A stretch of DNA of 64,000 nucleotides from Mucilaginibacter lacusdianchii (GTDB lineage Bacteria; Bacteroidota; Bacteroidia; Sphingobacteriales; Sphingobacteriaceae), in assembly GCF_009770985.1 (NCBI RefSeq), contig NZ_WSRW01000002.1, forward strand, positions 1 to 64,000, written 5' to 3'. Shown piece by piece: positions 55,509 to 64,000 of this stretch. The notes under the pieces are model-generated. The model was not told the origin of the DNA and did not search any database. It saw nothing but the letters and a program-made list of their open reading frames with translations. Every line of letters begins with the position of its first letter. The first letter of the stretch is position 1. A program made the position numbers and the translations under genes.

Positions 55509-55598
55509 TGTCATTTCGAGTACTAACGAGAAATCTTTTGAAAGCGATAGGTCGACTGTTGTGTTTCAAAACATCTCTTACTGTCGTTCGAGACGACA
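55509..55598 (+). repeat. Dispersed palindromic element, copy 2
   Basis: About 90 bp in reverse orientation to copy 1 (49591-49679). Its left arm (55509-55540, TGTCATTTCGAGTACTAACG...) differs at one base in 32 from the copy 1 arm read in the same direction, and its right arm (55567-55598) matches copy 1's other arm at most positions. The centre differs more, yet begins AAAGCGAT in both. Confidence 0.85.
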
Positions 55599-55638
55599 TT
55601 TTGTTATTAGCTCTCCTCTTTCCGGAAGATTTAGAGAT

Positions 55639-56454
55639 TTACCTTAGCAACGGATCTCGTTCTTTTGTAAACACGTTGTAAACCAACTTATCCAGCCAAG
55701 CGGGGAAGATTTTATTTAAGGTTACAGTAAGCTTACCTTGCCCGGTCATGATTAAAGTACGTGCACGATTTTCTATACCATCGGTGATGATTTTAGCAAC
55801 CTCATCCGCGGTCATCATCTTATCCTCTTCCATACTTGTTTCACCTTGCTGTTTGGCTTCGCTGTTTAAGGCGGTGTTACGAATATTGGATGCCGTAAAG
55901 CCCGGGCAAGCCGTAAGCACATTTACGCCTGTCTTTAAGTTCTCTACCCTTAACGAATCCAAAAAACCATTCATAGCAAACTTAGATGCTGAGTAACCGG
56001 TACGCCCCGGTAAACCTTTGTATCCTGCGATTGATGATACGCCAACTACTGTTCCCTTAGATTTCAATAACTCGGGCATGGCGTGTTTCGTACAATAAAC
56101 CGTTCCCCAAAAATTTACATCCATCAAAGTTTTCAGTACCTGCAAATCCAAGTCCTTAAATAATGCCCGCATAGATATGCCTGCATTATTAATCAACACA
56201 TCAATTCGTCCAAAAGTTAAAACGGCTTGTTTAATCAGGAAAGCACAATCGTCCTCATTACTTACATCGCATTGTACTGCTATTGCCTTTACACCGTGCT
56301 CTTGCTGCAACTTTTCAGTAATTTGGCAAAGTGTAACGTATTGGCGTGCACCTAATACCAGGTTGGCACCCCTACGGGCACATTCATAAGCTAGAGCTTT
56401 GCCGATACCGGAAGACGCTCCGGTGATAACTACGATTTTATCTTTCAAATTCAT
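55639..56454 (-). CDS. SDR-family dehydrogenase/reductase
   Basis: 271 residues, DltE/YqjQ-like. IVVITGASSGIGKALAYECARR, NNAG (LINNAGISMRALF), the catalytic Ser (GVSSIAGYKGLPG) and Tyr-x-x-x-Lys (YSASKFAM) are present. Substrate unknown. Its start overlaps the end of the GT2 gene by 17 bases, so the two are coupled. It resembles the decayed SDR at 15821. Confidence 0.92.
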   Translation of the reverse strand: MNLKDKIVVITGASSGIGKALAYECARRGANLVLGARQYVTLCQITEKLQQEHGVKAIAVQCDVSNEDDCAFLIKQAVLTFGRIDVLINNAGISMRALFKDLDLQVLKTLMDVNFWGTVYCTKHAMPELLKSKGTVVGVSSIAGYKGLPGRTGYSASKFAMNGFLDSLRVENLKTGVNVLTACPGFTASNIRNTALNSEAKQQGETSMEEDKMMTADEVAKIITDGIENRARTLIMTGQGKLTVTLNKIFPAWLDKLVYNVFTKERDPLLR

Positions 56455-57277
56455 ATGAAGGGGCTGTCCAGCCGCCTACACCTTTAATAGGCAATTCAGG
56501 CATTTTGAACAAGTATTTAGCAGCAAAAATAAGCATTGCACCATAAAAGTCTTTGAAATATTGCCAGCTATATTTACTTACCTTTTGTACCTGCTGATGA
56601 AGTATAAAAGTTTTAGCAAAATAGTAGTTTGTAAAACCGGCTAAACGGATACGGCATGATAAATCTATATCCATGCCATAACGGGCAAAGCGCTCATCAA
56701 ACGGACCTACCTTATCCAACACTGATCTATGCACTAACATAAAATCCTTGCAAATAATATCAGTTTCCGAGTTTTCAAATTCCTCATCCCATCCTGGTTG
56801 GTAGTGATGACCAAACAAGCGCGATTTGGAGAACAATCGCGTTAACCCACTGTATTTAAAAAATTTTACCCAAGCGTTGGGAATACCACTTTTTGATTCG
56901 GGAATAAAATGCCCATCTGCATCAAGCATACGCACTGTTAATGCGCCAGTATGCGGATGAACATCCATAAAGTTAATAGCCTTATCGAGTGTATCTTCTC
57001 CGGTAATGGTATGCGGATCTAAAAATAGTACGTAATCGCCGGTGGCACATTGAAGTGCTGAGTTGGCGGCTTTTGAATACCCTACAGCTTTCTCTTTTAT
57101 GATAAGCCGGGCCTGTGGAAATTCGGTTTGCACCATTTCCACAGACCTGTCAATTGAAGCGTTATCTACTACTATCAATTCGTAATCAAAATGCTGGGCG
57201 GCTATGGTTAACGATGCCAGTGCCTGCTTAAGTAACCTGCAATAATTTTGATTAACAATGATAATAGAAAGCTTCAT
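56438..57277 (-). CDS. Glycosyltransferase family 2
   Basis: 279 residues from the ATG at 57277; the in-frame ATG at 57310 would place 11 non-conserved residues before the first strand and lies within recR. GT-A motifs visible are KLSIIIVNQN, ELIVVDNASIDRSVEMV, GDYVLFLDPHT (DxD-like) and ERFARYGMDIDLSCRIRLAG. It belongs to the rhamnosyl/WcaA-like group that adds a sugar to a polysaccharide or lipid; acceptor unknown. It begins one base after the recR stop, so all three genes are one leftward unit. Confidence 0.9.
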   Translation of the reverse strand: MKLSIIIVNQNYCRLLKQALASLTIAAQHFDYELIVVDNASIDRSVEMVQTEFPQARLIIKEKAVGYSKAANSALQCATGDYVLFLDPHTITGEDTLDKAINFMDVHPHTGALTVRMLDADGHFIPESKSGIPNAWVKFFKYSGLTRLFSKSRLFGHHYQPGWDEEFENSETDIICKDFMLVHRSVLDKVGPFDERFARYGMDIDLSCRIRLAGFTNYYFAKTFILHQQVQKVSKYSWQYFKDFYGAMLIFAAKYLFKMPELPIKGVGGWTAPSYEFER

Positions 57278-57278
57278 G

Positions 57279-57896
57279 TTATTTGGCGAGTGAATTTTCG
57301 TAAGGTACACGAGTAGTTATTGACCGACCCAGTGTGATCTCATCCACGTACTCTAGTTCACCTCCAAACGCTATGCCACGAGCTATGGTTGAAAGCGTTA
57401 TGTTAAAATCTTTTAGCTTTTTATGTAAATAAAAAATGGTGGTATCCCCTTCCATGGTTGCACTTAGGGCAAATATCACTTCTTTCACGTCATTTGCCCG
57501 TAAACGCTCTACCAAAGAGTCAACTTTCAGGTCAGACGGACCTATTCCATCCATGGGCGAAATCAGTCCGCCTAGTACATGGTATACACCAGTGTACTGA
57601 TTTGTATTCTCTATAGCCATCACATCGCGGGTATCTTCTACCACACAAATGGTATTACGGTCGCGCTTGTGCGACGAGCATATTTCACAAACAGTATAAT
57701 CGGCTATATTATGGCAAACGCGGCAGTGCTGAATTTCGTTGCGCAGTTTGGTCATGGCCATACTAAAACGCTCCACATCAGGCCTGTCCTGATTAAGCAG
57801 GTGCAGAACCAAACGAAGGGCAGTTTTCTGGCCGATACCTGGCAATTTAGAGAACTCCGCTACAGCATTTTCTAACAACTTTGAAGAAAAATTCAT
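57279..57896 (-). CDS. recR: Recombination protein RecR
   Basis: 205 residues. The helix-hairpin-helix ([20 protein letters not shown]), the four-Cys zinc finger ([16 protein letters not shown]), and the Toprim domain ([13 protein letters not shown]) are in the expected order. RecR works with RecF and RecO to load RecA on gaps. First gene of the recR-GT2-SDR unit. Confidence 0.96.
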   Translation of the reverse strand: MNFSSKLLENAVAEFSKLPGIGQKTALRLVLHLLNQDRPDVERFSMAMTKLRNEIQHCRVCHNIADYTVCEICSSHKRDRNTICVVEDTRDVMAIENTNQYTGVYHVLGGLISPMDGIGPSDLKVDSLVERLRANDVKEVIFALSATMEGDTTIFYLHKKLKDFNITLSTIARGIAFGGELEYVDEITLGRSITTRVPYENSLAK

Positions 57897-58068
57897 ACAT
57901 CAAATTTACAAAAAAATAAGCCATTTTTGCTGTCAAAGCAAGGTCATTAAGGCGTTTGGGCCTCTAGTTTTAACACAAAATTTCCAACATTTATAACTAC
58001 ATTTTTGTACACTTACTGTTGTTTTTGTTAGCTTGCAGATGCTAATCAATAGCCCTTAAATTATTTAC

Positions 58069-59553
58069 ATGTCTCCCGGAATACTACTTTTATTTATAGC
58101 TGGATATTTTTTGGTATTGATACTTATTTCATACCTAACATCGCGCAAAGCATCAGACAACGATACATTCTTTGTAGCCAACCGTAATTCTAAATGGTAT
58201 TTAGTAGCCTTTGGTATGATTGGGACTGCCCTGAGCGGCGTTACCTTTATTTCGGTACCTGGCAAAGTGGGCGCTGCCAGCGGCGATCAATTCGCTTACT
58301 TTCAGTTTGTGCTGGGCAATGCTGCGGGCTTCCTGGTAATAGCAGGACTATTATTGCCTTTGTATTACCGCATGCAGCTTACATCCATTTACAGTTATAT
58401 TGAAAGTGCTTTAGGCAAGTGGAGTTATAAAACAGCAGCTAGTATATTTCTGATTAGCCGTACTATTGGTTCAGCGTTCAGGCTGTATCTGGTGGTAATT
58501 GTATTGCAAAAATTCATTTTTGATAGCTATGGCATACCGTTCTGGGCAACTGTCCTTATATGCTTGTTGCTCATATGGTCATATACGTTTAAAGGCGGTT
58601 TAAAAACCATCATCATTACAGACAGCTTGCAAACGCTGTTTTTGGTATCATCAGTATTTCTTTCTATATACTTCATTTGCCGAAGTTTAAATTACAACAT
58701 TTTTGAAGCGGCTGAGGCGATTAAAAACAGTAGCTATTCTAAAGTATTTTTTTGGAACGATTTTCTGAGCAGCAAATTTCACTTTAGTAAGCAATTCTTT
58801 GGTGGACTGTTTATCACAGTTGCCATGACGGGTTTAGACCAGGATTTGATGCAGAAAAACTTAAGTTGTAAGAATATTGGCGAGGCACAAAAAAACATGC
58901 TCAGCTTCACTACGGTATTTGTCATCATCAATATCTTTTTTCTTAGTGTAGGTGCACTGCTGTACCTGTACGCTGCCAAAAACGGCATTAGTGTCGAAAA
59001 AACCGACTACCTCTATCCTACTATAGCCTTAAAATATCTGGGTGTGGCACCAGCCATTGTTTTTATGCTGGGCTTAACAGCGGCCACCTTCGCCACCACC
59101 GATTCCGCTCTGACGGCATTAACCACATCATTTTGTGTCGACTTTTTAAACTTCAATAAAAGAGGAGATACAAATAGCCCACGCATGGTTAGAACCAGAC
59201 ATTATGTACACGTCGCTTTTTCAGGGTTGATGCTTGTGGTCATTCTTTTGTTTAATGCGGTAAACAATGATGCAGTGGTTAGTGCCATCTTTAAGGTAGC
59301 AAGCTATACCTATGGACCGTTATTGGGCTTGTATGCGTTTGGTTTGTTTATGAGCGGGCGCCAAGTGAATGACAAACTGGTGCCTTTTATTTGTTTAATC
59401 TCCCCGGCGGTGTGCTTCTTTTTAAGCACCTCGTCAAAAGAGCTTTTGGGTGGATATGTTTTTGATAATGAGCTAATCATTATCAACGGATTAATTACCT
59501 TTGCCGGCTTGCTGCTTACTTCGCGTACGAAAACGAAAATAGCAGCTTTATAA
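58069..59553 (+). CDS. Sodium:solute symporter (SSS family)
   Basis: 494 residues with about 13 membrane segments. The family start SDNDTFFVANRNSKWYLVAFGMIGTALSGVTF matches the conserved sodium-site helix, and FITVAMTGLDQDLMQKNL and GLTAATFATTDSALTALTTSF are also typical. Sugar, amino-acid or sialic-acid symporters of this family cannot be told apart by eye. A LOG-family gene follows 25 bp downstream and may be co-transcribed. Confidence 0.92.
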   Translation: MSPGILLLFIAGYFLVLILISYLTSRKASDNDTFFVANRNSKWYLVAFGMIGTALSGVTFISVPGKVGAASGDQFAYFQFVLGNAAGFLVIAGLLLPLYYRMQLTSIYSYIESALGKWSYKTAASIFLISRTIGSAFRLYLVVIVLQKFIFDSYGIPFWATVLICLLLIWSYTFKGGLKTIIITDSLQTLFLVSSVFLSIYFICRSLNYNIFEAAEAIKNSSYSKVFFWNDFLSSKFHFSKQFFGGLFITVAMTGLDQDLMQKNLSCKNIGEAQKNMLSFTTVFVIINIFFLSVGALLYLYAAKNGISVEKTDYLYPTIALKYLGVAPAIVFMLGLTAATFATTDSALTALTTSFCVDFLNFNKRGDTNSPRMVRTRHYVHVAFSGLMLVVILLFNAVNNDAVVSAIFKVASYTYGPLLGLYAFGLFMSGRQVNDKLVPFICLISPAVCFFLSTSSKELLGGYVFDNELIIINGLITFAGLLLTSRTKTKIAAL

Positions 59554-59578
59554 TCAGAATACTTTTGAAAAATAGAAT

Positions 59579-60286
59579 ATGACAGGTGACGAAAAAATAA
59601 GAAAGGCCTTTCAAAACCAAAACTGGCACGAAATAAAGGTGACCGACTCTTGGTCGATATTTAAAATAATGGCTGAGTTTGTAGACGGATTTGAGAAGTT
59701 AGCCAAGATAGGTCCATGCGTTTCCATCTTCGGATCTGCACGTACTAAAAATGAAAACCCATACTATCAACTGGCCGAAGATACAGCCCGGCTGCTTACT
59801 GAACGCGGATTTGGCGTAATTTCGGGCGGTGGCCCCGGCATCATGGAAGCTGCCAATAAAGGCGCTTACGAAGCTGGCGGTAAATCTGTGGGTTTGAACA
59901 TTGAACTGCCGTTTGAGCAATTTCATAACAAATACATAGACCGTGATAAGTTGTTGGAGTTTGATTACTTCTTTGTGCGTAAAGTAATGTTCATGAAGTA
60001 CTCACAGGGCTTCATCGTATTGCCTGGCGGCTTTGGTACTATGGACGAATCTTTTGAGGCCATTACACTTATTCAAACCGGTAAAATTGCCCGCTTCCCT
60101 ATTGTGTTTGTGGGCTTGGATTACTGGAAAGGGTTGTTTGATTGGGTTGAAGAAAAGATGCTGAACGCAGAGCACAACATCAGTCCGGATGATTTAAATT
60201 TATATCGTTTGGTAGATACTGCAGAAGAAGCAGTGGAACACATTTTCCGTTTCTATGATAAGTATTTATTGAAACCGAACTTTTAA
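59579..60286 (+). CDS. LOG-family nucleotide 5'-monophosphate phosphoribohydrolase-like protein
   Basis: 235 residues with the TIGR00730-type Rossmann fold. CVSIFGSARTKNENPYYQLAEDTARLL, GGGPGIMEAANKGA and the signature PGGFGTMDESFEAITLIQTGK are all present. LOG proteins release free cytokinin-like bases from nucleotides in plants and bacteria; here the substrate is unknown. It is followed by a terminator-like hairpin. Confidence 0.9.
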   Translation: MTGDEKIRKAFQNQNWHEIKVTDSWSIFKIMAEFVDGFEKLAKIGPCVSIFGSARTKNENPYYQLAEDTARLLTERGFGVISGGGPGIMEAANKGAYEAGGKSVGLNIELPFEQFHNKYIDRDKLLEFDYFFVRKVMFMKYSQGFIVLPGGFGTMDESFEAITLIQTGKIARFPIVFVGLDYWKGLFDWVEEKMLNAEHNISPDDLNLYRLVDTAEEAVEHIFRFYDKYLLKPNF

Positions 60287-60340
60287 GATAATTTATTTTC
60301 AGCCAAGCTTCGATTCTTTAACGATGGCTAGACTAAATAA

Positions 60341-60373
60341 AAAAGGCGCTCACCAATCAGGTAAGCGCCTTTT
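60341..60373. terminator. Terminator between LOG gene and TlpA-like gene
   Basis: AAAAGGCGCT (60341-60350) pairs with AGCGCCTTTT (60364-60373), with ACC/GGT inside after one mismatch. It serves both convergent genes. Confidence 0.85.
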
Positions 60374-60390
60374 ATGTTATAATTCGCTTA

Positions 60391-62349
60391 TTACTCTTCT
60401 AATTTAGTAACCTTCTGAGCAGCGTTCACTGCATCAGGGTTTAATGTCATATCAACCATAGCAGATACTTCATCCAGCACACCAGAGGTGCTACCAGAAT
60501 AACCTACGTGTTTAAAGCGAATGTTACCGTTGGCATCTATCACAAATTTGGTAGGAATACCATCCACCTTAAAGGTACTTACCACTTTTGACTGACGACC
60601 ATCTTCGCCTTTTTCATCCATCAGAACATTGAAAGTGTATTTATTGTCAGCAATGAACTTCTTAACGCCGTCGGCATAATTGTCGCCGTTTTCCCAAGTG
60701 TCAATAAATAAAAACTTCACATTTGGATTCTCTTTGTATTTGTTGACAGCCAATTGCATCCCCGGAAAAGATGCTTTACACGGCCCACACCAGGTAGCCC
60801 AAAAATCAACCACTACTACTTTTCCTTTTAAGCTAGCCAGCGATACAGTATTACCCTCAAAATCTTTCAATGCAAAAGCTGGCGAAGGTTGGTTAATCAT
60901 TTCTTTAGCCAGCTTTGCTTTCAAAGCCGCATCTGATGTACTTTTTAACGACGCATAATAGTTATCGAAACCTGCTTCAGAGCCTTTACTTTTAATATAA
61001 CTGGCTTTTAGCTCAGCGTCTATTTTTTCTGAACTTTTACCGTTTTTCACGGCTGTTTCCATAACCTCTCTGGCTTTTGCCTGCTGACCTGCGGCTTGCA
61101 GCATTAAAGCATAATGCTCGCTCAATTCTGCATCTTTGCCTTTCTCTTTGTCGTAAAGCGGCTGTTCATAAGCCAAGGCTTCTTTAGCTTTACCTTGTTT
61201 TAATAATATAAATGCATAGGTATCAGCATACATATCATAGGTACTTTGAATACTTTTTTTCAGACTTGATGGCGAAGCATAAGGCTGCGTACCCGGATTT
61301 GCCAGTTTAGCTTGCGTAATGTCCAAAGATTGTTTCGACATCGCCGCTGCTTCATTTAAACGTTCGCCTGTTTTAGCCAACTCGTATGCTTTGTTATTTA
61401 ACGCACTAGCTAACATACCTTTGTCCTTCACCTGAGAAGCCCAGCGATTATAATCCTCATTTTTTCCGGCTTGCAGGTATGCAAATGCTATTTGGCTTCT
61501 AAAATTGTCTGGAATACTTCTTTTTTCAGTCGCGTCTTCGGGATAGCTTTTTACATATTCGTTATATAAGGCCTCTTTTTTAACCGGATCTTTTTCCTGG
61601 TTAAAAGCCATCACTTTATCGTTTTTGCTGAACTGACCATTTGGAAATTTAGCTTTGATAACGTTTGTCAGTGAATCGGCCTGTGCTGTTTTCTTAACCC
61701 GGCGGTAAAGGTTACTCGCCAAAAGCATGTCTTTTTCATCGCCGCTTGCAGCCAACACTTTCAATTTTTGATCGAGTAAGGTAACCGACTCGGGATCGTT
61801 TTTTGCACTTAACAAACCGTAGTAATTGGCTTGATATTCTTTCTCTGATTGTGGATTAGCGGCAACCTCTTGCTTCATGAGTGCCAGCCCTTGATCCTGA
61901 TCTGTTTTAATTTTACTTAAAGCCGATCCCATACCACTATATACCACATACGCTTTTGAAGCGTAAGCACCAGGTACTGGCGTTTTGCCATTGTAAACCA
62001 TGTAAACATAACCTTTTTCGCCGTTGTCATCTACTTTTTCATCTTTGTAAATGCGGACCATAAACGCCTTGGCGCTGGCGGGAACAGTAATTTCACCTTT
62101 TAGCAACTTGCCAACTGGTTTAAAGTTAATGTCGGCTGCTGGATAGTCTTTGTTATCCAGATAGTATACCATTGCATTCAGATTTTTCTCACCCTCAAGT
62201 GGTGTACCTGCAGTGTTATAAGTAAGTGTGATTTTTTCGCCAGGCTTTGGATAGGCATCCGATAAAATCAGATGTGAATTAGCCTGACCAATTGCGGTTT
62301 GCACTGCCATAACGCCTGGCAACGCAAACAAAAGGTTAAGTTTTTTCAT
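60391..62349 (-). CDS. Large TlpA-like thioredoxin lipoprotein or periplasmic protein
   Basis: 652 residues. A signal peptide (ends QTAIGQ, about 22), a beta-rich N-terminal domain (about 25-140), a long helical TPR-like region (about 150-480) and a C-terminal thioredoxin domain (about 485-640) follow. The redox pair is Cys521-Cys524 (WATWCGPCK), with the cis-Pro in DGIPTKFVID. Such TlpA/AhpC-TSA proteins of Bacteroidota reduce disulfides in the periplasm; the long extra N-terminal part suggests a specific client or assembly partner. Monocistronic. Confidence 0.92.
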   Translation of the reverse strand: MKKLNLLFALPGVMAVQTAIGQANSHLILSDAYPKPGEKITLTYNTAGTPLEGEKNLNAMVYYLDNKDYPAADINFKPVGKLLKGEITVPASAKAFMVRIYKDEKVDDNGEKGYVYMVYNGKTPVPGAYASKAYVVYSGMGSALSKIKTDQDQGLALMKQEVAANPQSEKEYQANYYGLLSAKNDPESVTLLDQKLKVLAASGDEKDMLLASNLYRRVKKTAQADSLTNVIKAKFPNGQFSKNDKVMAFNQEKDPVKKEALYNEYVKSYPEDATEKRSIPDNFRSQIAFAYLQAGKNEDYNRWASQVKDKGMLASALNNKAYELAKTGERLNEAAAMSKQSLDITQAKLANPGTQPYASPSSLKKSIQSTYDMYADTYAFILLKQGKAKEALAYEQPLYDKEKGKDAELSEHYALMLQAAGQQAKAREVMETAVKNGKSSEKIDAELKASYIKSKGSEAGFDNYYASLKSTSDAALKAKLAKEMINQPSPAFALKDFEGNTVSLASLKGKVVVVDFWATWCGPCKASFPGMQLAVNKYKENPNVKFLFIDTWENGDNYADGVKKFIADNKYTFNVLMDEKGEDGRQSKVVSTFKVDGIPTKFVIDANGNIRFKHVGYSGSTSGVLDEVSAMVDMTLNPDAVNAAQKVTKLEE

Positions 62350-62441
62350 AGTAAACTAATATTTTAGTCAATGTATGAATAAATTATTTAATAATAAAAG
62401 TAAAAGCAAAAAACCGTTATTTTACAGTTTTCTAATGCATT

Positions 62442-63674
62442 ATGAACCAATTTGTTCAACCTAAACGAGAAGCTGCGCTGGGCTTTATTTTTGTTACGCT
62501 ACTGATAGATATTACCGGCTTCGGCATTGTTATTCCGGTATTTCCAAAGCTTATTGAACATTTAATACATGGCAATTTAAGTGATGCTGCGCGTTGGGGC
62601 GGCTGGCTAACCTTTGCTTACTCGGTAATGCAATTTTTATTTGCACCGGTATTGGGAAATTTAAGCGACAAGTATGGCCGCCGGCCTATTTTGCTTGGCT
62701 CATTATTAGGTTTTGCCATTGATTATACATTTTTAGCCTTTGCTCCTTCTATTTGGTGGTTGTTTGTGGGCCGTATAATTGCGGGTATTACCGGAGCCAG
62801 TTTCACTACAGCATCTGCTTATATTGCCGATGTAAGTACGCCAGAAAAGCGTGCACAAAACTTTGGAATTATTGGCGCAGCATTTGGCTTAGGTTTCATA
62901 ATTGGACCAGTTTTAGGCGGCTTACTCGGACAGTTTAGTACCAAGCTACCATTTTTAGCTGCAGCAGGTTTAGCTTTAATAAATGCTATTTATGGCTTTT
63001 TTATACTACCCGAATCATTAGCGAAAGAAAATCGCCGTTCATTTGAGTGGCGCAGAGCTAATCCAATAGGGTCATTACTTCAACTTAAAAAGTATCCGGC
63101 CATCAGTGGAATGGTAGGTTCATTAATATTGATTTACATAGCTGCCCATGCTGTACAGAGCACATGGACCTTTTTTACGATGGAGCGCTTTAGCTGGAAA
63201 GAAGATTTGGTTGGCTACTCACTGGGGTTCGTGGGTGTCATGTCGGGCTTGGTTCAGGGTTTATTGATTCGCTATACTATTCCAAAATTTGGGCAAAAAA
63301 GAAGTATTGTATATGGTTTGATGTTGTATACGATAGGTTTGTTGCTTTTTGCATTTGCTAATCAAAGTTGGATGATGTTTGCCATTCTTGTTGTTTATTG
63401 TTTAGGTGGCATTGCCGGCCCTGCGTTGCAAGGCTTAATCAGCGGGCAAGTCCCGGCAAATGAGCAAGGTGAACTTCAAGGTGGCTTAACCAGCTTAATC
63501 AGCGTCACTTCTATTATAGGTCCGCCACTGATGACCACTTTATTTGCCTGGTTTACCGACAGAAAAGCACCTGTCATTTTTCCGGGAGCACCATTTTTGA
63601 TGGGTGCTGTTTTAATGCTGCTGAGTACCGTGCTTGCCATTCGTAGTTTTAGACGTGCAAAGCAAGTCGCTTAA
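62442..63674 (+). CDS. MFS transporter, TetA-like group
   Basis: 410 residues with 12 predicted membrane segments. Motif A of the DHA1 drug-proton group is visible ([19 protein letters not shown]), with [16 protein letters not shown] at the first helix and [16 protein letters not shown] at helix five. It resembles tetracycline-type exporters, but resistance cannot be assumed. A very similar gene starts 73 bp downstream. Confidence 0.93.
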   Translation: MNQFVQPKREAALGFIFVTLLIDITGFGIVIPVFPKLIEHLIHGNLSDAARWGGWLTFAYSVMQFLFAPVLGNLSDKYGRRPILLGSLLGFAIDYTFLAFAPSIWWLFVGRIIAGITGASFTTASAYIADVSTPEKRAQNFGIIGAAFGLGFIIGPVLGGLLGQFSTKLPFLAAAGLALINAIYGFFILPESLAKENRRSFEWRRANPIGSLLQLKKYPAISGMVGSLILIYIAAHAVQSTWTFFTMERFSWKEDLVGYSLGFVGVMSGLVQGLLIRYTIPKFGQKRSIVYGLMLYTIGLLLFAFANQSWMMFAILVVYCLGGIAGPALQGLISGQVPANEQGELQGGLTSLISVTSIIGPPLMTTLFAWFTDRKAPVIFPGAPFLMGAVLMLLSTVLAIRSFRRAKQVA

Positions 63675-63747
63675 TAGATTTAACATGCCAAAACAATATC
63701 AATATAACTGCCTTTATGATATGGCAAAAGCCAGTTGACTATTACTT

Positions 63748-64000
63748 ATGAATCAACCCGCACAGTCTAAACGCCCTGCAGCACTAGGCTTTATTTTTAT
63801 AACCATTTTTATAGACGTTTTGGGCTTAGGTATTATCATACCTGTACTACCTGAACTACTACAGAAACTTGGGCATATCAACAACAGTACAGCCACACAA
63901 TACAGCGGCTACCTTACGTTTGCTTACGCCTCCATGCAATTCCTGTTTTCGCCGGTGCTGGGTAATTTAAGTGACCGTTATGGCAGGCGACCTGTTTTGT
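63748..64000 (+). CDS. MFS transporter, second paralogue (cut by window end)
   Basis: 84 residues visible, open to the end. [20 protein letters not shown] matches the start of the preceding transporter, and [14 protein letters not shown] repeats its motif [17 protein letters not shown] parallels [16 protein letters not shown]. Tandem duplicates of one exporter family. Confidence 0.9.
   Translation, partial: MNQPAQSKRPAALGFIFITIFIDVLGLGIIIPVLPELLQKLGHINNSTATQYSGYLTFAYASMQFLFSPVLGNLSDRYGRRPVL

Noticed and set aside
1..64000. CRISPR array, prophage, insertion sequence, rRNA operon or plasmid origin
   Set aside because: No regularly spaced repeats, no transposase, integrase, capsid or Rep proteins and no rRNA sequence were seen on either strand; the two ~90-bp elements are the only dispersed repeats found.

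Overview
The window looks like chromosomal DNA of a Bacteroidota bacterium, most likely Sphingobacteriaceae (Mucilaginibacter or Pedobacter type). The pointers are a SusC/SusD pair with a DUF6377-type regulator, two large TonB-dependent receptors, a type III glutamine synthetase, a short primary sigma factor lacking region 1.1, PurM and PurL of the Bacteroidota type, absence of obvious Shine-Dalgarno sequences, and several promoters of the TTG-N17-20-TAnnTTTG kind. There is no plasmid, phage, IS or CRISPR signature. Most of it is ordinary housekeeping DNA with a few accessory islands.

Layout. 1-3.5 kb: the 3' end of a gene, a secreted protein gene broken by two frameshifts, a (TA)12 tract, and a TPR/transmembrane/HTH regulator. 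4-11 kb: a compact glycan-use locus (SusC, SusD, terminator, GH31 glycosidase). 11.3-17 kb: an accessory and decaying zone with two TerD proteins, an azurin lipoprotein, an RsbQ-like hydrolase, tRNA-His, RNase HI, and at least three gene remnants (one clearly a short-chain dehydrogenase). 17-21 kb: YfcE-like phosphodiesterase, TrmN6-like methyltransferase, VOC protein and PurL. 21.6-28 kb: TonB, GlnN, ClC channel, PurM. 28-35 kb: Oar-like receptor, LpdA, MBL hydrolase, RpoD. 35-39 kb: endonuclease V, a retropepsin-like secreted protein, a protein of four tandem glycogen-binding-type domains, and a small membrane protein overlapping an ABC ATPase. 39-49.5 kb: PhzF, SMC, S41 protease, a HAD protein with altered catalytic residues plus its overlapping partner, LolD-like ATPase, SucC, YceI, Sua5-like protein. 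49.7-53.5 kb: trpDFBA, transcribed leftward behind a leader peptide with three consecutive Trp codons and a terminator. 53.6-64 kb: Kir-type channel, two SDRs, GT2, RecR, sodium/solute symporter, LOG protein, TlpA-like protein and two tandem MFS transporters (the second cut by the window end).

How parts work together. The SusC/SusD/GH31 genes and the adjacent regulator form a minimal polysaccharide-utilisation locus. TonB could energise both outer-membrane receptors. PurL and PurM belong to de novo purine synthesis but are in separate places. trpDFBA makes tryptophan from anthranilate together with TrpC, which is not here, and its leader can be folded into the 1:2, 2:3 and 3:4 hairpins of a ribosome-dependent attenuator. 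A ~90 bp palindromic element occurs twice in opposite orientation, after trpA and after an SDR gene.

The best candidates for something little described are the trp attenuator, the 105-residue membrane protein overlapping an ABC ATPase, the retropepsin plus four-domain glycogen-binding pair, and the HAD pseudoenzyme pair. All function calls come from reading the sequence and from memory of the families; no database search was possible.
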